Assembly (NCBI GenBank): GCA_964425275.1
Contig: CAYRLZ010000030.1
Coordinates: 1-40,585 of the forward strand
Length of the DNA: 40,585 nucleotides
Origin: CAYRLZ01 sp964425275
GTDB taxonomy: Bacteria; Hydrothermota; Tepidihabitantia; Tepidihabitantales; JBDRVQ01
Reading direction: 5' to 3'
Shown: positions 32,920-38,394 of the stretch, one piece after another
Layout: each line of letters starts with the position of its first letter
Numbering within the stretch: position 1 is the first letter of the stretch
Program-made: the position numbers and the translations under genes
The notes under the pieces: model-generated
The model's input: only the letters and a program-made list of their open reading frames with translations
The model's database searches: none
What the model was told of the DNA's origin: nothing

Positions 32920-33829
32920 TGGCGGCGCGCACCATTGCCTTGATATTATCCGGATTAGTTGTCATCGGCACATCACAAGCGGTGGCAAGGATTAGAGAGG
33001 GGGCAAGTTGGTAATTGGTTAATACGCTCTTCACGGCACGGGCGATTTCCTTTGGGGTGCTGAAAAATATCGTTTGGGTAGAAATTCCTCCCATTCGCAA
33101 GGTATTGCTCTTCGGATAGAGGTCTTCAAGACTGAGGATGTCCGCACCAAGACTATCCAGGATTGGGATTATTGGCTTGGTCTCACCGCAGATATGCAAA
33201 CCAACCAGAAGACCGGTTTCTTTAATCTTTTTTATTAAAATCCGCAGTGGCTCATAGGCAAAGAGAGAAAATAATTCAGGTGATATGATACTCACCGAAG
33301 CCAAGGGGTCACCAATGAAAATATTCGCCTCTTGGGAAAGTAGACGATTGAGGTAGTTTATCTGAAATTCCAAGGCATAATTGATAAGAGCTTTCGCTTC
33401 CTTCTCCTTTAGGATTGAGGTCTTTAGGAAGTTTTCAATACCCGCTAAAAAGCCGGCTAAGGAAAAAGGACCTTTGATGGAGACGAAAATTGGGCAATCA
33501 GTGCTTTGTTTAAGCAATACCGTTGCTTTAATAATCTCTTTGGTCCGGTCAATACCACTATTTGATTTTGGTCCGAGGAGTTTCGGAAAAGGTTCTAACT
33601 CAATCGGACAGCCGAGGGCCTGCGCTTCAACATAAGGGTCAGAAAAGACAAGAATCATATCATATTGATAAAGATTATAGCCATACCTCAAAACCTCGGC
33701 TAATCTTTCGCCACTGCTAGCAACTGAGGAAAACTCCTTATTGAGTAACCAGGCACAGTGGTCAGCACCAACAATCGGGAAGACCGCTATTTTTCTCTGA
33801 CCTTTGATAACTTCTCTTATTCTATCCAC
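32900..33829 (-). CDS. UroD-family methyltransferase (MtaA/CmuA-like), paralogue 1
   Basis: 309 aa from a GTG start. A UroD-like barrel with zinc ligands HICGETKPII (His-x-Cys) and a distal Cys in LATACDVPMTTNPDN, plus DPLASVSIISPELFSLF. It is 45 aa shorter than paralogue 2 and starts later, so the N-terminal arm differs. Two UroD-type methyltransferases with one corrinoid protein fit a donor-side and acceptor-side pair, as in methylotrophic systems. Which is which cannot be read from sequence. No strong ribosome site precedes the GTG. The gap of 109 bp to the corrinoid gene is the largest between genes inside the operon. Confidence 0.85.
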   Translation of the reverse strand: MDRIREVIKGQRKIAVFPIVGADHCAWLLNKEFSSVASSGERLAEVLRYGYNLYQYDMILVFSDPYVEAQALGCPIELEPFPKLLGPKSNSGIDRTKEIIKATVLLKQSTDCPIFVSIKGPFSLAGFLAGIENFLKTSILKEKEAKALINYALEFQINYLNRLLSQEANIFIGDPLASVSIISPELFSLFAYEPLRILIKKIKETGLLVGLHICGETKPIIPILDSLGADILSLEDLYPKSNTLRMGGISTQTIFFSTPKEIARAVKSVLTNYQLAPSLILATACDVPMTTNPDNIKAMVRAANEFNRN

Positions 33830-33938
33830 CCAGTACTAAATTTCCGAAAAGACACTCTAAAGACGCGCTCTTTACCCTTCTACTGAATTTACCTCAAGAA
33901 AACAGGACTTACCCGCCGCTTTACTTAGTGTTGGAGAA

Positions 33939-34580
33939 CTAATGGTATCCGGTCAATTTCTCAACGAGTTTTACCGCCTGGGCGGCGTCTTCACCGTAAC
34001 CATCAGCGCCAATCATCCGAGCGAAGTCTTCGTTTACCGGTGCCCCGCCAACAATTACCTTTAGTGGCGGGCTTAGATTTCTCTCTTTAAGTGCCCTAAT
34101 CACATCCCCCATTTTTCCCATCGTGGTCGTCATCAGAGAAGAGAGGGCAAGGATTTGTGGTTTTTCTTCAATAACCGCATTGATAAATGTCTCCGTTGGG
34201 ACATCGCGCCCCAGGTCAATAACCTGATGACCGCTTACCTCCAGCATCACTTTCACAATATTCTTCCCGATGTCATGGATATCACCCGCCACGACGCCGA
34301 TGACCACCTTGCTTTTCGTTTCTTGGGTTTTAGTTTTAAGTAAGGGGCGGATAATCTCAAAGCCGGCATAGAAGGCCTCAGCGGCAATCAGCACCTCTGG
34401 AACAAAATATTCCTTCCGGTTAAAGAGTTCCCCAACTTCTTTCATTCCAGCAATTAACCCATTTTTTAGGATTTCTTCGGGCGGGCATTTTGCCGCCAGG
34501 CTTTTGATAATCAGTTCTCTCGTCTCATCAGCATTTAGAGCGAGAATCGCCCTCTTTATCTCGGTGAATTCCTTTGGCAC
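33939..34580 (-). CDS. Corrinoid (cobalamin-binding) protein of methyltransferase type
   Basis: 213 aa, the size of MtaC/MttC/MtgC-type proteins. Residues about 5-85 form the helical cap. The cobalamin domain carries GDIHDIGKNIV (Asp100, His102, Gly105), the lower-ligand D-x-H-x-x-G motif, with SSLMTTTMGKM and VIVGGAPVNEDFARMIGADGYGEDAAQAV as the remaining binding loops. It shuttles a methyl group on cobalt between methyltransferases. It begins with GTG, 18 nt after the SAM methyltransferase stop, and is followed by UroD paralogue 1. No MttB/MtaB/MtgB-like donor methyltransferase is encoded nearby. Confidence 0.93.
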   Translation of the reverse strand: MPKEFTEIKRAILALNADETRELIIKSLAAKCPPEEILKNGLIAGMKEVGELFNRKEYFVPEVLIAAEAFYAGFEIIRPLLKTKTQETKSKVVIGVVAGDIHDIGKNIVKVMLEVSGHQVIDLGRDVPTETFINAVIEEKPQILALSSLMTTTMGKMGDVIRALKERNLSPPLKVIVGGAPVNEDFARMIGADGYGEDAAQAVKLVEKLTGYH

Positions 34581-34598
34581 CTATTTCCCCAGTTCTAA

Positions 34599-35390
34599 TT
34601 ACTTCTGCCCAAGGAAAAAGCCGCGCCCAACTTTATGTTCATGGGCAGCCTTACGCCATATCGTAACGAGATTTTCGGCAAAGCGATAAAGGTCGGGTCC
34701 GAAGTTCTTCTCAATCGTTGGTCTCAATTCAACGGTTACCTTTTGGTAATATTCATCAAAGCATTTGGCAAACTCTTCGGTTTGGTCTAATGCCTCGAGC
34801 ACCTTGAAGCCATTTTTTCGTAAAAGTTCCTGATAACCTTCAAAGGTCTCCATATAAGGGAAGGCCATCGAATCGTAGAGCGGGTCAAGTTCCTCAGGGG
34901 TAATCTCACCGGTAATTATCCAATCGGTGAAGCCAATCTTGCCCCCCGGTTTTAAGACCCGGTAGGCCTCTTGCAGGAGTCGGTTTTTGTCGGTGATATA
35001 ACACCAGGCCTCCTGTCCCCAGACAACATCAAATGTCTCCGCCTTAAAGGGCAGGTCCAGGGCATTGGCTTCGTAGTACTCAATGAGGCGGTCAAGTTTA
35101 GCCGCAGTGGTTCTCTCTCTGGCCTTTTGGAGCATAGTCTTGGTGGCATCAACTCCTTTGACGAAGACGCCGTATTTAGCGGCAATGTGACGAGCCGGAG
35201 CACCGAGGGCACTGCAGATATCAAGAACAACTTGACCGGGTTTTAGGTCAAGTTTTTTGGCAAGAAAATCAGTGGCTTCGGGTCCGCCCGAGTGTATCTG
35301 CTCACCCATTACTGCTTCCCAGAGCAGTCCGCCAGGACCATCATACACATCCTGGACATCCTTTATTGTGTAGTCTTTTTTGTATCGCAT
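34599..35390 (-). CDS. SAM-dependent class I methyltransferase (sarcosine/dimethylglycine-type)
   Basis: 263 aa. Rossmann SAM-binding motif I is VVLDICSALGAPARHIA, a variant of the usual GxGxG, then VKGVDATKTM, YYEANALDLPFKAETFDVVWGQEAWCYI and LKPGGKIGFTDWII. The IHSGG and MGEQ segments and total length resemble sarcosine/dimethylglycine N-methyltransferases and related small-molecule enzymes. It is the first full gene of the corrinoid operon with AAGGAGGG before its ATG, so it may generate or consume the methylated compound used by the operon. Its substrate is unknown. Confidence 0.82.
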   Translation of the reverse strand: MRYKKDYTIKDVQDVYDGPGGLLWEAVMGEQIHSGGPEATDFLAKKLDLKPGQVVLDICSALGAPARHIAAKYGVFVKGVDATKTMLQKARERTTAAKLDRLIEYYEANALDLPFKAETFDVVWGQEAWCYITDKNRLLQEAYRVLKPGGKIGFTDWIITGEITPEELDPLYDSMAFPYMETFEGYQELLRKNGFKVLEALDQTEEFAKCFDEYYQKVTVELRPTIEKNFGPDLYRFAENLVTIWRKAAHEHKVGRGFFLGQK

Positions 35391-35401
35391 AGTTCCCTCC
35401 T

Positions 35402-35587
35402 TTAAAGATTATAGTGATACAAAGAACGATTACAACGATAATTTTTATCACGACCATCGGTTTTATTATCGCCGTAATCATCTATTTTTATAATTTGCCT
35501 TTGATTTTTTAGGGGGTTATTTAAAGGTGAGGAAAAATTAGCCCAAGATTTACCACAAGGCGACCGCCTCGCCTGAATAAATTTCAT
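35402..35587 (-). CDS. Small basic 61-aa leader ORF upstream of the corrinoid operon
   Basis: A 61-codon frame with GGAG 9 nt before its ATG and its stop TAA running directly into the AGGAGGG of the SAM methyltransferase gene, 11 nt before that ATG. The product (MKFIQARRSPCGKSWANFSS and on, ending SLYHYNL) is basic, low in hydrophobic residues and has no recognisable domain. It lies inside the transcript from the promoter at 35680-35707. It could be a real small protein, a translated leader that controls the operon, or chance. Confidence 0.4.
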   Translation of the reverse strand: MKFIQARRSPCGKSWANFSSPLNNPLKNQRQIIKIDDYGDNKTDGRDKNYRCNRSLYHYNL

Positions 35588-35614
35588 AAGATGTCTCTCC
35601 TCTCTTGAAGTAAA

Positions 35615-35675
35615 AAATGATGACGGCGATGGGAAAGAGTAATTACGGTAAGGATTTTTGTTGACCTCATCATTT
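35615..35675 (-). promoter_or_regulatory. Possible attenuator in the corrinoid-operon leader
   Basis: In minus-strand RNA AAATGATGA (35675-35667) pairs perfectly with TCATCATTT (35623-35615), and the 3' arm runs into a T6 tract. The 43-nt loop between is long. The 5' arm starts at about the predicted transcription start. I saw no B12-box (GCCACTG), so this is not a recognised cobalamin riboswitch. Confidence 0.35.
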
Positions 35676-35679
35676 AATA

Positions 35680-35707
35680 ATTATACCCTATTTATAATAA
35701 TCGTCAA
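35680..35707 (-). promoter_or_regulatory. Promoter of the corrinoid/dehydratase operon
   Basis: On the minus strand TTGACG (35707-35702), 16 bp, TATAAT (35685-35680). The leader to the first large gene is about 280 nt and contains the candidate attenuator and 61-codon ORF. Confidence 0.65.
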
Positions 35708-35734
35708 GTTATCAAATGGACCTATCGCGGTTGA

Positions 35735-36130
35735 TTATTTCTGGTCAAGCGGTGGAGCCGGCGGTTCTTTTAAGTATTCGTAGTATCGGCGAAAAATTGT
35801 CTCGTCCTCTAAGATGGCGACCCGGCTGATTATTATCTTTCTTCCCTCCGGGAATAATTTTAAGCCATAAGATTGATGCCCCGGTTCCCTGACCAACCAC
35901 TCGTATTCATAGCCGACCTTGGTTGCGCTATATCCCTTACCTAATTCTTTCCGGATGAATAAGGCAAGGTCATTTGCTAAAAGTTCCAGTGCCTTTTGGC
36001 AATTGACCCCTTCTTTTAGGGGACAAATTATTACCTCACCGCCCCAATCTCGCAGGTCAGCAATCTGCACCTTGGATAAATCAAAGAAGTCAGACAAATT
36101 TGGCAATGCAGACGAAGGACCAAGAAACAT
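35735..36130 (-). CDS. Hypothetical protein, 131 aa
   Basis: Not recognised. 131 aa, no signal peptide or membrane helix. It reads as a compact alpha/beta protein: ADLRDWGGEVIICPLKEGVNCQKALELLANDLALFIRKEL, then GYEYEWLVREPGHQSYGLKLFPEGRKIIISRVAILED, and a Pro-rich tail EPPAPPLDQK. MFLG is the first Met after an in-frame TAA, without a strong ribosome site. It shares its strand with the membrane-protein gene upstream (70-bp gap) and may be co-transcribed with it. Confidence 0.6.
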   Translation of the reverse strand: MFLGPSSALPNLSDFFDLSKVQIADLRDWGGEVIICPLKEGVNCQKALELLANDLALFIRKELGKGYSATKVGYEYEWLVREPGHQSYGLKLFPEGRKIIISRVAILEDETIFRRYYEYLKEPPAPPLDQK

Positions 36131-36200
36131 AATTAAATTATCCGACCTTAACCCTCTTCCTTATGGCACAAACTTTATCCGCGACCCGAAATAAAGTGGT

Positions 36201-37379
36201 TTAGGTTGCTTCGGTTTTACCCGTCTCGGGCGCTTCCTCCGACTTTACTTCCTCCTTTACCTTTTCAGTTTTTATCTCTTCTTCCTCTTCTTCTTTGACC
36301 TCAAGGAGGTTCCGGTCGTCTTTCTTTTTAACCAGAACGGTATAGATTAGCGTCTGACCGCTAAACCAAATTGCCCAGCCATAAGATAAAACGAAAAGGA
36401 GTAAGCAGTAGAAGACAATGGCTAAGACAACCGCGGCGATACCAATCGTCACATTAGGCGGGGTAAAGAAAAATCCGGGGGTGGCGAGGTAACCAATTCC
36501 GAAGAGGTTCAAGATACCCTGGTGTAGAATTTTAAGGAATGGCGGGAGAAAATTAACCGGTGCCAATTGGATGAAGTATGAGGCATTGGTCAGTATATCT
36601 TCCATCTTACCGCGCACGACTAAATTCAGAACCGAGATGCCGAGGCGCGTGGCGAGGATGGTGAAGGCGCCAAGGACTATCATACCAATGCCACTTAAAA
36701 CCTTAAGGAGGCAGGAGTAGACAACCATTCGCCACGGCTGTTCATTGGTAATTGAGAAGACCTCAAACAAGGTATCAAAGATATCGTTCTTCGTTATCCC
36801 GACAATCGCCGGCGCTAAAATTAGCGTGAAGAGAAAGATGATGCCCAGATAGACGATAAATAGGCTGGCGGCGAAGGCCGGAATTGAGAGCAGTGCCAAG
36901 ATTAACTCGCCGACATAGGGAATCTTGGTGAGCAGTCCTAAGATTAGTCCCGAGACAATAATAACGATGATAAAAAGGAGAATCAAGAGCGGCGAGAAAA
37001 CATAAGAGCGGAAGTTTTTGAAGGCGTATTTATAACTCTCCTTGATTTCAAAGAACTCTTCGCCGCGCAACTGTTCATAAGCGACCTTACTGACCGCTGT
37101 GCCCGAAGTAAGGACGGCAATCAAAAAGAGAAAGATACCCACCGCCCATAAAATGTAAGAGTAAACCGGAAAGCCATATGGTAGCCCAGGACATAATCGG
37201 TAATCACGCCAAATCTCGGTAAAAGAAAAACCAGCGGATAGATAAGCCAGATAACCAAACAGGGTGTAGAGGATACCGCCAATCAAAAGTCCTAAGAACA
37301 TTATCCACATCTTCTTGGCGGAAAAACCAATCCGGCAGGCGGTAAAAACATCTTTATAGTTGAAGTGGAGTTTTCTCAT
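36201..37379 (-). CDS. Polytopic membrane protein with acidic C-terminal tail
   Basis: 392 aa. About six or seven predicted membrane helices lie between residues 25 and 350 (for example WIMFLGLLIGGILYTLFGYL, then ILWAVGIFLFLIAVL, PLLILLFIIVIIVSGLILGL, FIVYLGIIFLFTLILA and a final GIAAVVLAIVFYCLLLFVLSY). The last 40 residues are a Glu/Lys run (EVKEEEEEEIKTEKVKEEVK). The layout resembles DUF975- or GDPD-membrane-like proteins, but I do not claim a family. The ATG has AAGGAGGAG 5 nt upstream. A tiny membrane ORF lies directly before it on the same transcript. Confidence 0.75.
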   Translation of the reverse strand: MRKLHFNYKDVFTACRIGFSAKKMWIMFLGLLIGGILYTLFGYLAYLSAGFSFTEIWRDYRLCPGLPYGFPVYSYILWAVGIFLFLIAVLTSGTAVSKVAYEQLRGEEFFEIKESYKYAFKNFRSYVFSPLLILLFIIVIIVSGLILGLLTKIPYVGELILALLSIPAFAASLFIVYLGIIFLFTLILAPAIVGITKNDIFDTLFEVFSITNEQPWRMVVYSCLLKVLSGIGMIVLGAFTILATRLGISVLNLVVRGKMEDILTNASYFIQLAPVNFLPPFLKILHQGILNLFGIGYLATPGFFFTPPNVTIGIAAVVLAIVFYCLLLFVLSYGWAIWFSGQTLIYTVLVKKKDDRNLLEVKEEEEEEIKTEKVKEEVKSEEAPETGKTEAT

Positions 37380-37397
37380 TACTCCTCCTTTTTCATT

Positions 37398-37529
37398 TCA
37401 CAACTTTAAAAAGAAACGGGTAATAAAATATAAAATGAGTGCCAAAAGGGCTAAGGTCAAAAGAAATAAGAAGCGAAGGGGTAAAAAGTAGCGCCGTTCC
37501 TTGAATAACCTTCGCTTAAATTCAACCAT
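37398..37529 (-). CDS. Small single-pass membrane protein, 43 aa
   Basis: Forty-four codons from ATG 37529 to TGA. The N-terminus is highly basic (VEFKRRLFKERR) and is followed by one long hydrophobic helix (LRFLFLLTLALLALILYFI) and a short FFLKL end. A consensus promoter ends 5 nt before the ATG, giving a leaderless message. The stop lies 18 nt before the next gene's ATG. Positive-inside topology puts the N-terminus in the cytoplasm. It may be a small partner of the 392-aa membrane protein. Confidence 0.6.
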   Translation of the reverse strand: MVEFKRRLFKERRYFLPLRFLFLLTLALLALILYFITRFFLKL

Positions 37530-37534
37530 TGGTA

Positions 37535-37563
37535 ATAATAATTGATAAAATCAACTTTGTCAA
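37535..37563 (-). promoter_or_regulatory. Promoter of the small membrane protein gene, leaderless spacing
   Basis: On the minus strand TTGACA (37563-37558), 17 bp, TATTAT (37540-37535). The ATG begins at 37529, only 5 nt downstream. Confidence 0.65.
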
Positions 37564-37585
37564 TAGGTTTTTTCATTTAGCTGTA

Positions 37586-37721
37586 ATAAGATTTTAGATA
37601 AGATAAAAGCCGTATGGGGTGCCAATTGGAAATCGGTTAAAATGAAGATTAAAAGTAAAAGGTTCTTTACTCAAATTAAGGAGATAGCAAGTTATGGCGG
37701 TATTTATCTTAAAATCTTATC
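37586..37721. repeat. Imperfect inverted repeat, possibly MITE-like or structured RNA
   Basis: The left arm is 37586-37614 (ATAAGATTTTA, an extra GATA, then AGATAAAAGCCG) and the right arm about 37694-37721, whose complement reads ATAAGATTTTAAGATAAATACCGCC. About 20 bp pair with a 4-nt bulge. They flank roughly 80 bp with no recognised gene; a 43-codon frame at 37642-37773 lacks a ribosome site and is not called. Confidence 0.45.
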
Positions 37722-37918
37722 TTGCCATCAAAAAGGAGACCTTAATAAGAATTTGCCCGACAGACCATTTTAGAATCTTCTAAAACCGTTCAGGAAGATA
37801 TTGACCACGACCCCGGTTTGAGCCAGCCCTTCTTAGACAAAAACCCACTACTCGCCGCCTCCCCCAGATTAGGCACGGATTGTGGATGGAGAATTAGGTA
37901 GCGTCCCGAATAAGAAAG

Positions 37919-38160
37919 AGAATAGGATTGAGAATAGCATTTAGAATAGCACCATCCATAGCATTCAGGATAGCACCCAGAATAGCATTCGGGATAGCAC
38001 CAAGAATAGAATTGGGAATAGGAGAGAGGATAGAACCCAGAATAGGATTCCCAATAGGAGAGAAGATAGCACCAAGAATAGGATTGAGAATAGCACCCTT
38101 AATAGCATTTTCAATAGCACTCCCAATACCACCCCCTATACCACCCCCTATCTTACCCGA
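37919..38160. repeat. Degenerate 12-bp tandem repeat array 2 (20 units)
   Basis: The core AATAG recurs exactly every 12 bp from 37921 (37933, 37945, 37957, 37969 and so on to 38149), with variable bases between. Typical plus-strand units are AGAATAGCACCA and AGAATAGGATTG. The last units drift to CCTATACCACCC. Just left of the array, ATTAG cores at 37868 and 37893 (in GAGAATTAGG) match the unit of array 1. Both strands keep open frames: plus reads R-I-A-F/R-I-A-P with a TTG start, minus reads G-A-I-L/N-P-I-L. Neither has a ribosome site. The gap from 37564 to 38268 otherwise shows only the inverted repeat and the palindrome listed separately. Confidence 0.85.
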
Positions 38161-38215
38161 AAAATCCTATAAGTATTGTTAAATCAAAGACTTAGAAGAA
38201 AAATCTGGGGTCTAA

Positions 38216-38240
38216 AAATATTACTGTCAGTAATATTTTC
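38216..38240. promoter_or_regulatory. Perfect 25-bp palindrome, probable operator of the XRE remnant
   Basis: AAAATATTACTG (38216-38227), a central T at 38228, then CAGTAATATTTT (38229-38240). It ends 16 bp before the TATAAT at 38257, so it covers the -35 region of the XRE-type ORF. This is the usual place for an autoregulatory repressor site. Confidence 0.65.
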
Positions 38241-38256
38241 CCAATTGACTTGGGCT

Positions 38257-38262
38257 ATAATT
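38257..38262 (+). promoter_or_regulatory. -10 element of XRE remnant promoter
   Basis: TATAAT, 6 nt before the ATG at 38269, so the mRNA would again be leaderless. No clear -35 box; that region is the palindrome. Confidence 0.45.
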
Positions 38263-38268
38263 GGCTTA

Positions 38269-38394
38269 TGGCCAGCAAGTTAGTTGGCGAACTCCTCCGA
38301 AAGTATCGGAAGGAGGCAGGTCTGACCCAGACAGATGTGGCGAAAGTGGTCAAATGGAGAGGGTTGGCAACTTTTTCATCTCAATCTCAATAAG
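38269..38394 (+). pseudogene. Truncated XRE-family helix-turn-helix regulator (41 aa remnant)
   Basis: The ORF starts MASKLVGELLRKYRKEAG, then LTQTDVAKVVKW, a textbook first half of an XRE/Cro-type helix-turn-helix. After Trp30 the reading changes to RGLATFSSQSQ and stops, so the recognition-helix end and the remaining domain are lost. Its last 19 nt overlap the 3' end of the convergent caspase-like gene. A promoter element and a perfect palindrome survive upstream. Together they suggest a regulator gene cut off by a deletion or rearrangement that brought in the caspase-like gene. Confidence 0.6.

Noticed and set aside
35391..35680. Cobalamin riboswitch before the corrinoid operon
   Set aside because: No B12-box (GCCACTG) or other conserved element of the class was found.
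37642..37773. 43-codon ORF inside the inverted repeat
   Set aside because: No ribosome site or promoter, and no recognisable feature.
37928..38182. 84-codon plus-strand ORF across array 2
   Set aside because: TTG start, no ribosome site, and the opposite strand is equally open; the frame follows from the repeat itself.
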